DNA of 64,000 nt from Lentiprolixibacter aurantiacus (GTDB taxonomy: Bacteria; Bacteroidota; Bacteroidia; Flavobacteriales; Flavobacteriaceae), in assembly GCF_026241225.1 (NCBI RefSeq), contig NZ_JAPFQP010000002.1:124001-188000 (forward strand). The letters run 5' to 3'. Made by a program: the position numbers and the translations under genes. This document shows, piece after piece, positions 19,183 to 26,764 of this stretch (position 1 is its first letter; every line of letters begins with the position of its first letter). Under the pieces are notes generated by a model. The model ran no database searches. It was not told the DNA's origin and worked only from the letters and a program-made list of their open reading frames with translations.

Positions 19183-19326
19183 ATGGAGCATATTTACACA
19201 AAAGAAGAAAACAATTGCAAGCTGGTTAAAACCAGAGCTAACAGGATTAAGTTCTTGCTGGATTATTCAAAATCTTTGAACATTATAGAACATGAGGGTC
19301 TTACATTCGAAAGCAACCTGAACTAG
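19183..19326 (+). CDS. 47-residue conserved small protein, copy 1 (sigma-associated)
   Basis: The longer frame starts at 19141, but the ATG at 19183 gives 47 residues (MEHIYTKEENNCKLV...), exactly the length of the paralogue after sigma factor 2. The two share about 20 of 47 positions, including M-E-x-I-Y, N-C-x-L-x-K-x-R, F-L-x-D-Y-S-x-S-L and a C-terminal F-E-x-x-x-N. There is no signal or membrane helix; one invariant Cys lies at residue 12. I do not recognise a characterised family. Its position after each sigma gene suggests a role with that sigma factor, such as a modulator, but this is inference. Confidence 0.7.
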   Translation: MEHIYTKEENNCKLVKTRANRIKFLLDYSKSLNIIEHEGLTFESNLN

Positions 19327-19654
19327 CCGGTTTATATCCTTAACCCACTGCAAGAGAAATCTGAATCCCCTGATGCGACAGCACGGGGGATTTTTTGTAC
19401 CCCCTTTTATTCGGACTGCATACCTATGTAAAGAACTGAGGCCTAACTCAGTTTTCCTGCGTTTATTGTACGGTTTTTCTTAAAAACGCCAGTTTACATC
19501 AAAAATCCGGGGTTTGACAACATACTTTTTACCGCAGATGGCCATTTCTCTACTTTAGAACTGGATTTAGACACCAAATCAGTTTAAAAACAACAACAAG
19601 AAAATCAATTACGCCTCAGGCAAAGGGCAATTAACCTTAACCAAAAATACTATC
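19327..19654. other. Gene-free stretch between the two sigma modules
   Basis: 328 bases with no convincing coding frame. It holds the terminator of module 1 (19364-19396), a second hairpin AACTGAG/CTCAGTT with a 6-base loop (19434-19453) followed by TT, a weak promoter-like TACTTTAG (19551-19558), and the leader of sigma factor 2 with AATTACGCCT at 19607-19616. The order mirrors the leader of copy 1. Confidence 0.6.
19364..19396 (+). terminator. Intrinsic terminator after small protein 1
   Basis: AATCCCC (19364-19370) pairs with GGGGATT (19386-19392), and a T-run continues to 19396. It lies 38 bases after the stop of the first 47-residue protein. Confidence 0.8.
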
Positions 19655-20239
19655 ATGGAATATCCAATCGACGACTCAATCTTAGTTCAGGATTACATAA
19701 GCGGGGATGAAAAGGCCCTTGAGGTTCTGATCAACAGACACAACCAGAGAATAACGAGCTTTATCTATTCCAAAGTACTGGACCGGGATATTGCTGAGGA
19801 TATTTTTCAGGATACATTTATCAAGGTTATCAAGACCCTCAAAAAGGGAACTTATAGCGAAGAAGGAAAGTTCCTTCCCTGGGTAATGCGTATTGCCCAT
19901 AACCTTATCATAGATCATTTCCGCAAAAACAAGAGGATGCCGAGGTTTGAAGGTAATGAGGAGTTCAATATCTTTTCCGTCCTTGGTGACGATAAGCTTA
20001 ATGCCGAAAAGCAACTGATTAAGGATCAGATAGACAGCGACCTTTCCAAATTGATAGAAGAATTGCCTGATGATCAGAAGGAAGTGCTGGTAATGCGTAT
20101 TTACCGTGACATGAGTTTTAAAGAGATTTCCGAAAATACAGGGGTAAGCATCAACACTGCCCTGGGAAGGATGCGCTATGCCCTTATTAACCTGAGAAAG
20201 ATTATCGAGCGCCACAATATTGTCCTGACAAGCTCCTAA
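19655..20239 (+). CDS. ECF-like sigma-70 family RNA polymerase sigma factor, copy 2
   Basis: 194-residue paralogue of the sigma factor at 18532, in tandem. Region 2 holds EDIFQDTFIKVIKTLKKG and WVMRIAHNLIIDHFRKN; region 4 holds LPDDQKEVLVMRIYRDMSFK and the helix-turn-helix EISENTGVSINTALGRMRY. The recognition helix of region 4 is identical in both copies, so the two probably bind very similar -35 sequences. Differences cluster in the linker between regions and in the N-terminal third. The duplication is old, since the coding sequences have drifted considerably. No adjacent anti-sigma gene is visible. Confidence 0.9.
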   Translation: MEYPIDDSILVQDYISGDEKALEVLINRHNQRITSFIYSKVLDRDIAEDIFQDTFIKVIKTLKKGTYSEEGKFLPWVMRIAHNLIIDHFRKNKRMPRFEGNEEFNIFSVLGDDKLNAEKQLIKDQIDSDLSKLIEELPDDQKEVLVMRIYRDMSFKEISENTGVSINTALGRMRYALINLRKIIERHNIVLTSS

Positions 20240-20283
20240 AAAGAAGATAATTTAGGCCCGAGCAATAATTCCATTATAGTTGC

Positions 20284-20299
20284 GTTATTTTAACATAAC
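20284..20299. repeat. Inverted repeat GTTAT-N6-ATAAC before small protein 2
   Basis: GTTAT (20284-20288), TTTAAC, ATAAC (20295-20299), ending 14 bases before the ATG of the second 47-residue protein. It matches the element at 19157-19172 in arms, spacing and place. Confidence 0.5.
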
Positions 20300-20313
20300 T
20301 AGACTATAATCGT

Positions 20314-20457
20314 ATGGAAAAAATTTACTCTGCCGAAAAAAGTAACTGTGAACTGGCTAAGGCACGACCTGAAACGGTGCAGTTTTTAATGGATTATTCC
20401 AGGTCTCTTAGGCCCGTGCGTTATAAAAAAATGGTATTTGAAGCCATAATGAACTAA
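20314..20457 (+). CDS. 47-residue conserved small protein, copy 2 (sigma-associated)
   Basis: ATG at 20314 to TAA at 20457 encodes MEKIYSAEKSNCELAKARPE... ending in FEAIMN, 47 residues. It lies 74 bases after sigma factor 2 and just before a strong terminator. Residues shared with copy 1 are concentrated in three blocks: 1-18, 24-32 and 42-47, while 33-41 is variable. The conserved single Cys12 and the F-L-x-D-Y-S core suggest selection at the protein level. It has no membrane segment. Function unknown. Confidence 0.7.
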   Translation: MEKIYSAEKSNCELAKARPETVQFLMDYSRSLRPVRYKKMVFEAIMN

Positions 20458-20490
20458 AAAAAGGCCGGTTTATCCGGCCTTTTTTCTTTT
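20456..20490. terminator. Bidirectional intrinsic terminator overlapping the 3' end of nth
   Basis: AAGGCCGG (20461-20468) pairs with CCGGCCTT (20474-20481), flanked by an A-run before and a T-run after, so it works in both directions. The nth stop codon lies in the loop, and its last four sense codons fall in or next to the right arm. Confidence 0.88.
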
Positions 20491-21132
20491 CCAATATTCC
20501 CTGATAACCGATTTTCTCCCTATGGTCCTGGTGATAACATCTTTTTCGAGATTCCATCCCCGGGCGGGAGAATATTCCCGTCCATACCATATGATCTGAA
20601 GGTGGAGGGAATTCCACAAGTCCTTAGGGAACAAGCGTTTAGCATCTTTCTCTGTTTGCACTACGTTTTTTCCGTTTGAAAATCCCCAGCGGTACATAAG
20701 CCTGTGAATATGGGTATCAACCGGAAATGCAGGTATACCAAAAGCCTGGGAAACCACAACGCTTGCTGTTTTATGTCCTACCCCCGGCAATTCTTCCAGG
20801 AGTTCCAATTCCCTGGGAACCTTACCCGCATACCGGTCTATAAGGATCTTTGAAAGTCCGTGTATGGCTTTGGATTTGGAAGGAGAGAGACCAACCGGCT
20901 TTATTATTTCCCGAATTTCTTCGACAGTGAGCTTTACCATATCATAGGGATTGTTAGCCCTTTCAAACAGGAAGGGGGTGATCTGGTTTACCCTTACGTC
21001 TGTGCTCTGGGCAGATAATAATACGGCGATGAGCAGGGTATAGGGATCTTCATGATCCAAAGGGATGGGGATTTCCGGATATAGCTTTTCCAGAGTATGA
21101 ATTGCAAAAGCTACTTTTTCGGCCTTGGTCAT
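20470..21132 (-). CDS. nth: Endonuclease III lacking the iron-sulfur cluster cysteines
   Basis: Bifunctional DNA glycosylase/AP lyase of base excision repair, removing oxidised pyrimidines. 220 residues from the ATG at 21132. The helix-hairpin-helix is LPGVGHKTA with catalytic Lys121, and the catalytic aspartate is Asp139 in VDTHIHR. Classical Nth has four C-terminal cysteines that hold a 4Fe-4S cluster (C-x6-C-x2-C-x5-C). Here that region reads YGREYSPARGWNLEKDVITR and the whole protein contains no cysteine. This is therefore a cluster-free form, as seen in some other HhH-GPD enzymes. It is divergent from the peroxiredoxin gene, 53 bases away. Confidence 0.9.
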   Translation of the reverse strand: MTKAEKVAFAIHTLEKLYPEIPIPLDHEDPYTLLIAVLLSAQSTDVRVNQITPFLFERANNPYDMVKLTVEEIREIIKPVGLSPSKSKAIHGLSKILIDRYAGKVPRELELLEELPGVGHKTASVVVSQAFGIPAFPVDTHIHRLMYRWGFSNGKNVVQTEKDAKRLFPKDLWNSLHLQIIWYGREYSPARGWNLEKDVITRTIGRKSVIREYWKRKKAG

Positions 21133-21185
21133 TTTTGTATTTTTGATGTGCAAAAAGAATTGCCAAAATAACTAAAAAAAGCACT

Positions 21186-21635
21186 ATGAAAACATTGAAA
21201 GCCGGAGAAAAAGTTCCGGAGTTTACAAGCAAGGATCAGGATGGAAACGATATTAGCCTTTCAGATTACAAAGGGAAGAAACTGGTAGTATTCTTTTATC
21301 CAAAAGCAAATACCCCCGGCTGTACAGCCGAAGCCTGCAATTTACGGGATAATTATGCCGAGCTTCAGGCAGCAGGTTATGAATTGCTAGGGGTAAGTGC
21401 AGATTCCCAGCAAAAGCAGACTAATTTTCGCAACAAGTTTGAGTTTCCGTTTCCCCTGCTGGCTGATGAAGACCACACTGTTATCAATACTTTCGGGGTA
21501 TGGGGACCTAAGAAGTTTATGGGACGAGAATATGACGGTATACACAGAATGACTTTCCTGATTGATGAGGAAGGAGTAGTGGAACGCGTGATCGAAAAAG
21601 TGAGGACCAAGGACCACGCGGCACAGATACTGTAA
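21186..21635 (+). CDS. bcp: Thioredoxin-dependent thiol peroxidase (BCP-type peroxiredoxin)
   Basis: 149-residue peroxiredoxin of the BCP/PrxQ group, reducing hydrogen peroxide and organic peroxides with thioredoxin as donor; cytoplasmic. The peroxidatic cysteine is Cys46 in N-T-P-G-C-T and the resolving cysteine is Cys51 in T-A-E-A-C, the five-residue spacing typical of alpha-2 type PrxQ enzymes. Length is normal. It is divergent from nth and ends at a hairpin terminator, so it is probably a single-gene unit. A TATTTTTG promoter-like element at 21138-21145 lies inside the first codons region of nth's leader side. Confidence 0.95.
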   Translation: MKTLKAGEKVPEFTSKDQDGNDISLSDYKGKKLVVFFYPKANTPGCTAEACNLRDNYAELQAAGYELLGVSADSQQKQTNFRNKFEFPFPLLADEDHTVINTFGVWGPKKFMGREYDGIHRMTFLIDEEGVVERVIEKVRTKDHAAQIL

Positions 21636-21653
21636 ATAAATGTATAGTAAAGA

Positions 21654-21680
21654 AAACCCTGGATGTAATGTCCAGGGTTT
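21654..21680. terminator. Intrinsic terminator between bcp and the convergent gene
   Basis: AAACCCTGGA (21654-21663) pairs with TCCAGGGTTT (21671-21680), a perfect 10-bp stem. A short T-rich stretch (ATTTTATT) follows on the plus strand, so it serves bcp; it also stands 3 bases past the stop of the minus-strand gene. Confidence 0.82.
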
Positions 21681-21683
21681 ATT

Positions 21684-23141
21684 TTATTGCATTTTCTCAG
21701 CCAGAACAGTGGCTCCCATGAAAAGCTTTTTCTCCTTGATGATCTGAGCCACACCTTCGGGGATCATTTCCTCCCAACCCTCTTCGCCTTTGGTTATCTT
21801 TTTCAGGACATCACGAGAGAAGATGTGCATGATTTCAGGATCGTAATCGATAATATCCATTACCTTTCCGTTATACTTGAAGAACTTGTACAGTTCTTTC
21901 ATCCTCGGGTGAACTTTTACATTGTTGCTGGTCATGATCTGACCGGTATCCGGATTCTTCATCGGATACAAATACACTTTCAGATCTTTGAAGAACAGCT
22001 TTCCAAAAGCTTCCAGAATACCACCACTGAGATGGCGATAATATTTTTCGTCAAAAATGTCGACCAGGTTATTAACACCCATAGTTAATCCTATCCGTGC
22101 TTTGGTGTAATTGCTGAAATATTCTACTAACTTGTAGTATTCCTGGAATTTGGATATCATTACTGTATGCCCCAGTGAACCCAGGAGTTCCGCGCGGTCA
22201 AGGAAATCCCTTTCATCAATTTCACCGGCCGTTTTCAGGTTTTCAAGGGTAATTTCGAAAATTACAATGGTCTTTTCCTCCTCCACGGTCTGCTCCCGGA
22301 CAAAAATATCGTATGATTTCTCATACATATCTTCATTCACCTTGGTAACCGGCCTGAAACTTCCCCTCAGAGCAAGGATATTCTTTTTATAAAGTATAGC
22401 TGCAGGAAGCAGGTTGTTCCCATCCGGACCAAACATAACCGCGTCGGTCATATCGTTGCGAATAAGCTGAAGGCTCATCAGACGGTTATCCACATCTTTG
22501 AAGTTGGGGCCCGAGAAATTGACCATGTCAATTTCAAGGGTGTCCCGGTCAATGTGATCGTAGAGGTATTTCAGCAGCTTCTTGGGCTTGTTGTATTTAT
22601 AGAATGCCCCGTATATGAGGTTTACACCAACAATTCCCAGAGTTTCCTGTTGCAAACGCGCTTCATTCTGTTTAAAACGCAGGTGCAGTACTATTTCATC
22701 GTATTCCTTTTGCTTGGGATCCAGCTGGAAACGGATACCTACCCAACCATGTCCTTTGTACCGTTTGGAAAAATCAATAGTGGCAACAGTATTAGCATAT
22801 GCGAAGAAAAGCCTGTCCGGATGTTCTTCCCGGCTGATGCGTTGCTCCATAAGGCCCATCTCATGCGCAAGCATCTTCTTCAGCCTGCTTTGGGTAACAT
22901 AGCGTCCATCTGACTCTACACCGTAAACCGCATCACTAAAGGATTTGTCATAGGCACTCATGGCCTTGGCTATGGTTCCGGAAGCTCCTCCGGCACGAAA
23001 AAAATGTCGGGCTGTTTCCTGTCCGGCACCAATTTCGGCAAACGAGCCATAAATATCCGGATTGAGGTTGATACGGAGGGTTTTTGCTTTGGTAGAAGGA
23101 ATGTTTTCAAATGCGGGATCCCTCTTAAAAACTGAAGCCAT
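21684..23141 (-). CDS. Conserved protein of unknown function (485 residues)
   Basis: Soluble 485-residue protein from the ATG at 23141; the frame runs 8 codons further upstream but a promoter element (23163-23170 on the minus strand) argues for the inner start. The N-terminus includes INLNPDIYGSFAEIGAGQETARHFFRAGGASGTIA, quoted here in pieces: I-N-L-N-P-D-I-Y-G and A-G-G-A-S-G-T. No signal peptide, membrane helix or Walker motif is evident. I believe similar proteins occur across Bacteroidota, sometimes given unsupported labels, but I cannot assign a function from sequence. It is convergent with bcp and divergent from the MBL-fold gene. Confidence 0.6.
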   Translation of the reverse strand: MASVFKRDPAFENIPSTKAKTLRINLNPDIYGSFAEIGAGQETARHFFRAGGASGTIAKAMSAYDKSFSDAVYGVESDGRYVTQSRLKKMLAHEMGLMEQRISREEHPDRLFFAYANTVATIDFSKRYKGHGWVGIRFQLDPKQKEYDEIVLHLRFKQNEARLQQETLGIVGVNLIYGAFYKYNKPKKLLKYLYDHIDRDTLEIDMVNFSGPNFKDVDNRLMSLQLIRNDMTDAVMFGPDGNNLLPAAILYKKNILALRGSFRPVTKVNEDMYEKSYDIFVREQTVEEEKTIVIFEITLENLKTAGEIDERDFLDRAELLGSLGHTVMISKFQEYYKLVEYFSNYTKARIGLTMGVNNLVDIFDEKYYRHLSGGILEAFGKLFFKDLKVYLYPMKNPDTGQIMTSNNVKVHPRMKELYKFFKYNGKVMDIIDYDPEIMHIFSRDVLKKITKGEEGWEEMIPEGVAQIIKEKKLFMGATVLAEKMQ

Positions 23142-23162
23142 AGGTTGCGATGTCTTTCGGGA

Positions 23163-23170
23163 CAAAGTTA
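23163..23170 (-). promoter_or_regulatory. Putative -7 element of the 485-residue protein gene
   Basis: Reads TAACTTTG on the minus strand, 22 bases before the chosen ATG. A plus-strand element TAAATTTG at 23205-23212 serves the divergent gene, so the two promoters are back to back. Confidence 0.4.
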
Positions 23171-23204
23171 ATAAGAATGGCCCATCTATTAAATAATTTA
23201 GTTA

Positions 23205-23212
23205 TAAATTTG
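23205..23212 (+). promoter_or_regulatory. Putative -7 element of the MBL-fold gene
   Basis: TAAATTTG matches TAnnTTTG and lies 19 bases before the TTG start codon at 23231, implying a very short leader. Confidence 0.4.
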
Positions 23213-23230
23213 ACTTAAATAGACCAGCGG

Positions 23231-23995
23231 TTGAAGATCACATTTTTAGGTACCGGGACATCTCAGGGCATCCCTGTTATTGGGAGTTCCCACCCGGTTT
23301 GCCTGAGTAAAAACCCCAGGGATAAAAGGTTGCGGGTATCTGTGATGGTTCGCTGGGACGATTACAATTATGTAATTGATTGTGGTCCGGACTTCAGGCA
23401 ACAAATGCTCACCCACAAGGTTACCCATCTTGATGGTATCCTTTTTACCCATGAACATGCCGACCATACTGCTGGTATTGATGATATAAGGCCTTTCTTT
23501 TTCCGGCAGGGAGATATCCCAATTTACGCCCACGAACGGGTGGTTAATAGCCTGCACAGGCGTTTCGATTATATTTTTGCAGATGAAAATCGCTATCCGG
23601 GTGCCCCTGCAGTTAGTGTTAACCGTGTAGAAAAGAATACTCCTTTTGTTATCGGAAAACTGGAGGCCATGCCCATAGAGGTTTTGCACAATCGCTTGCC
23701 AGTATTGGGTTACAGGCTTGGTGATTTTGCCTACATCACGGATGCAAAGACCGTTGAAGAAGATCAGATAATGAAGCTAAACGGGTTAAAGGTTCTTGTG
23801 GTTAATGCCCTGAGGAAAGAACCCCACCATTCCCACTTCAACCTTGAAGAAGCCCTTCAGTTTGTGGAGCAGGTTAAGCCAGAGCGGGCCTACTTTACCC
23901 ATATCAGCCATCACATGGGTTTTCATGATGAAGTAGAGCAGGAATTACCAGATCATGTACATTTGGCATACGATAATCTAATAGTTACCATTTAA
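23231..23995 (+). CDS. MBL-fold metallo-hydrolase (PhnP-like)
   Basis: 254-residue metallo-beta-lactamase-fold hydrolase resembling PhnP-type phosphodiesterases. The first strand and loop, KITFLGTGTSQGIP, are typical and require the TTG start at 23231, since the next Met (residue 39) would remove them. Metal ligands: His74, His76, Asp78 and His79 in T-H-E-H-A-D-H, later H-N-R-L-P-V, an aspartate in ITDAK and a C-terminal histidine in FTHISHHMG. Outside a phn operon its natural substrate is uncertain; a cyclic phosphodiester is the best guess. The next gene starts immediately after the stop. Confidence 0.85.
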   Translation: MKITFLGTGTSQGIPVIGSSHPVCLSKNPRDKRLRVSVMVRWDDYNYVIDCGPDFRQQMLTHKVTHLDGILFTHEHADHTAGIDDIRPFFFRQGDIPIYAHERVVNSLHRRFDYIFADENRYPGAPAVSVNRVEKNTPFVIGKLEAMPIEVLHNRLPVLGYRLGDFAYITDAKTVEEDQIMKLNGLKVLVVNALRKEPHHSHFNLEEALQFVEQVKPERAYFTHISHHMGFHDEVEQELPDHVHLAYDNLIVTI

Positions 23996-24487
23996 ATGAA
24001 GAGCAGAATTTTTTTGTACCTGTTTGTATTTTCGGCCCTGGTAGCCCTTTACCTGGGCATCAGCGGGAACCGTACCGTAAAGACCCTTGAAAAACAGATC
24101 ATTGCCACTGAGGGAAAACTGTCCAAACTCGAAGACAGCCTTCAGCAGAGCCAGCTACAGGTGCTGGATATGCAATACTTTTCCCTGAAAAACAATGACG
24201 ATGCCCTGGCATATTACGATCACCTGGGCATACAAGACCCGGCCCGTTATATAGCGGATAAGCTTTTGGAAACCAATGAACAGGAGGGAGATAACCCCCT
24301 TGTTCCTTACGAAGGCATGCAAAACAGTTTTAAGATCAATAAGATCAAACTGTTGAACCACAAATGGATCATTGCCGATTTTTCGGACGGTAAATACTGG
24401 GGAGAGTTACTGATCAACTATGAATTGAAGGACGATCTCAGTGTAGACTTTACTTTAACGGACCACTTGCTTTACACGCGGAATTAG
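23996..24487 (+). CDS. Membrane-anchored coiled-coil protein of unknown function
   Basis: 163 residues. One N-terminal hydrophobic helix (residues 4-23), which could be a signal anchor, is followed by a short heptad-like coiled coil (KTLEKQIIATEGKLSKLEDS). A globular region follows with INKIKLLNHKWIIADFSDG and ends in LTDHLLYTRN. The start codon abuts the MBL-fold stop, so the two are cotranscribed and perhaps translationally coupled. The stop overlaps the convergent esterase gene by 4 bases. I do not recognise the family. Confidence 0.65.
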   Translation: MKSRIFLYLFVFSALVALYLGISGNRTVKTLEKQIIATEGKLSKLEDSLQQSQLQVLDMQYFSLKNNDDALAYYDHLGIQDPARYIADKLLETNEQEGDNPLVPYEGMQNSFKINKIKLLNHKWIIADFSDGKYWGELLINYELKDDLSVDFTLTDHLLYTRN

Positions 24488-25146
24488 GGCAATCTTTCTT
24501 CGAGCCACCTTTTAAACGAACTAAAATTCTGTGGGGAAACCCCGTGACCTACAGGATATTCCTCAAAAATGTGGTTTACACCTATTTCCTCGAGCATATC
24601 CTGCGATTTTAGAGCCCAATCCATAGGGATAACCTGGTCTATCTGGCCGTGGGACGCGTAAACCTGGAGTTTGGAATGGTCCTTTTCCCTGAAATCTTCC
24701 AGTAGCAGGTTTTGATCAATATACCCGCTTAATGCTACAAGGTTTTTGATTTTTTCCGGATAAGAAAGCGCGATGGCATAGCTTAAGACCGTACCCTGGC
24801 TAAAACCCAGCAGGGTGATATTGTCTTTATCCAGGCCATATGCGTCACAGGCTTCATCCATAAATTTCATGATTAGTTCCCTGGAAGCCAATGCCTGCTC
24901 CACATTAGTCCATCTCCCCTGAGAAGCTTCAAAGTTAATTGCATACCAGGCATTTCCAAAGGGTGGGAGGGGAATAGGAGCGCGAGCCGAAATCACGCAT
25001 AATTCTCCCGGCAGTTCAGGAGCAAAAGAGAATAAATCTTCTTCATTGCTACCATAGCCATGGAAAAGGAAAATAACGGGGGGTTTACCTTGTGTTTGTT
25101 GAGACGGACGGATTAAATGTTCCAGGGAAAGCGGGGCAGTAGTCAT
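24484..25146 (-). CDS. Alpha/beta hydrolase (carboxylesterase/phospholipase family)
   Basis: 220-residue serine hydrolase of the PF02230-type carboxylesterase group; cytoplasmic. The oxyanion region is LFHGYGSNEEDL, and the catalytic triad reads as Ser116 in G-F-S-Q-G-T, Asp170 in HGQIDQVIP and His201 in PVGHGVS. Members hydrolyse short-chain esters or lysophospholipids. It is the last gene of a minus-strand run with DUF4870, the dihydroorotase-like gene and the BatA-domain gene, with a one-base gap to DUF4870. No lipobox or signal peptide. Confidence 0.88.
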   Translation of the reverse strand: MTTAPLSLEHLIRPSQQTQGKPPVIFLFHGYGSNEEDLFSFAPELPGELCVISARAPIPLPPFGNAWYAINFEASQGRWTNVEQALASRELIMKFMDEACDAYGLDKDNITLLGFSQGTVLSYAIALSYPEKIKNLVALSGYIDQNLLLEDFREKDHSKLQVYASHGQIDQVIPMDWALKSQDMLEEIGVNHIFEEYPVGHGVSPQNFSSFKRWLEERLP

Positions 25147-25147
25147 A

Positions 25148-25471
25148 TTACGGTATAAAAGTGAACCATTTTTGAAAATAGGACCCTAGAATCGGAATCT
25201 CCTGTTGTTTGTTATTCAGTGCGCTGATAAAACCATAGAACCACAATACGATATAAAAAATATAGAGGGCATACCAGGCATAAACATTAAACCAGACACT
25301 CAGGAAGAGTCCAAAACCAATAAAAACAAGGTGCAGACCGAACGCCTGACGGGTATGAAAACGCGCAAAGCCATGTTTGGGTTCCGAATTCATGCTGATC
25401 GCAATCAGAGATCCTACAATAGTCAGGTAGGACACAATTGCTGCGGTCTTTCCAGGTGGGGCTTTACTCAT
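25148..25471 (-). CDS. DUF4870-like small membrane protein
   Basis: 107 residues with about three hydrophobic helices: residues 10-26, about 44-62 and 66-86. The N-terminal helix is followed by F-A-R-F-H-T-R-Q-A, the characteristic loop of DUF4870 proteins, and the C-terminus carries IPILGSYFQKWF. Function is unknown. The gene is part of the minus-strand operon, 39 bases after the dihydroorotase-like gene. Confidence 0.75.
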   Translation of the reverse strand: MSKAPPGKTAAIVSYLTIVGSLIAISMNSEPKHGFARFHTRQAFGLHLVFIGFGLFLSVWFNVYAWYALYIFYIVLWFYGFISALNNKQQEIPILGSYFQKWFTFIP

Positions 25472-25510
25472 TTATTGAAATATTGCGGGATTATATATTG
25501 CATTTAAGGC

Positions 25511-26764
25511 TCAGATAAGGATTCTATCCTGACGGATTACCCCGTAAACCTGACCCTTTAAGGATTCTCCAAGGAACATGCTGTTTTTTGAGGTCGACAA
25601 AAGATCGTTCCTTTCTACAATTTTTTCAGTGTCAGGATTGAATAGGGTAAGGTTGGCGTCTGAACCTTCCGTCAGTTTTGGGGATGGTATTCCAAACCTT
25701 TCTCTGCCATTGGTTAGTAAGCGAACCGCCTCTTCCATTCCCAGCGCGGAGTTTAATACACCGAAGGCATGCTCCAGTCCCAGGCTGCCATAGGCGGCAT
25801 GGTCAAATTCAATTCGTTTCTCCTCGATATCTAATGGCGAGTGGTCTGTGGTTACCATATCGACAACCCCTGTTTTCAGTCCTTTTATAAGGGCCTTGAT
25901 GTCCTTGCTATTCCTGAGAGGAGGGAGAACCTTGTAATTACTGTCAAAGCCTTCAAGGGCCTCATCATCAAACCAAAGATTATGTAAAGCTACGCTACAG
26001 CTAACGTCCAGCCCTTTCTTTTTGGCAACTTCTACAAGGGCCACGGATTTAGCTGTGGAGATGGTGGGAATATGAAGGCTCCCACCGGTGTATTCGAGTA
26101 TCCCCAGGTCCCGGGCAATCTGGATCTCTTCTGCCATTGCAGGTATGCCCTTCAGCCCCAGTCGGGTAGATACCTCACCTTCATTAACTACCCCTTTCCC
26201 TGCTATCTGCCTGTCCAGAGGGAACGAAAAGACGATACTGCCAAAATTCTGTGCATATTGCAGGGCGATTTTCAGCAGGTTACTATTGGTAACAGGAGCT
26301 TTGTAGTCATAAAAACCAACTGCACCAGCACCTTTCATGTCATAGAGCTCAGCCAGATCCTTCCCCTCGCTTTTTACCGTTAGTGTGCCCAGAGGATATA
26401 GTCTGCTTACAGCATTTTCACCAGCATTTTTCAGGAAAACAATATCTCCACTGCTATCGGGGAGGGGGAAAGTGTTCGGATTCAAGACGATCTCCGTAAA
26501 ACCACTTTTACCAGCTACCTCAAGACCATGAGCTATGGTTTCCCGTTCTTCAAAACCGGGTTCTCCAAATGAAACACCACTGTCAAACCATCCAAGGGAA
26601 ACATGAAGGTTGGGAAAGCTTATTTTTTTTGCTCTGGAAGGGACTTCAAGCCGGGTTCCGATCTTTTCAATAATACCATCCCGGATAAGGATGTCCCGTT
26701 TCTTAAGATGTAAATTCTTATTCTTGGGGTCAATTAAAAGTGCAGACTTGATGTGTATGGTCAT
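25511..26764 (-). CDS. Dihydroorotase-like protein with degraded active site
   Basis: 417-residue amidohydrolase of the dihydroorotase family, starting at the ATG at 26764, which overlaps the upstream stop as ATGA. Active dihydroorotases carry D-x-H-x-H-x-R-E-P-G; here residues 61-70 read D-S-G-V-S-F-G-E-P-G, so both metal-binding histidines and the substrate arginine are replaced. Other positions survive (His231, His261, and Asp307 in T-T-D-H-S-P). It therefore looks non-catalytic, like the PyrC' partner of aspartate transcarbamoylase in Pseudomonas. A true dihydroorotase should exist elsewhere. Its role with the BatA-domain protein is unknown. Confidence 0.85.
   Translation of the reverse strand: MTIHIKSALLIDPKNKNLHLKKRDILIRDGIIEKIGTRLEVPSRAKKISFPNLHVSLGWFDSGVSFGEPGFEERETIAHGLEVAGKSGFTEIVLNPNTFPLPDSSGDIVFLKNAGENAVSRLYPLGTLTVKSEGKDLAELYDMKGAGAVGFYDYKAPVTNSNLLKIALQYAQNFGSIVFSFPLDRQIAGKGVVNEGEVSTRLGLKGIPAMAEEIQIARDLGILEYTGGSLHIPTISTAKSVALVEVAKKKGLDVSCSVALHNLWFDDEALEGFDSNYKVLPPLRNSKDIKALIKGLKTGVVDMVTTDHSPLDIEEKRIEFDHAAYGSLGLEHAFGVLNSALGMEEAVRLLTNGRERFGIPSPKLTEGSDANLTLFNPDTEKIVERNDLLSTSKNSMFLGESLKGQVYGVIRQDRILI

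Noticed and set aside
18532..20457. Assembly artefact as the cause of the tandem sigma units
   Set aside because: The two units differ at many positions in genes and intergenic DNA, which a duplicated assembly would not show.
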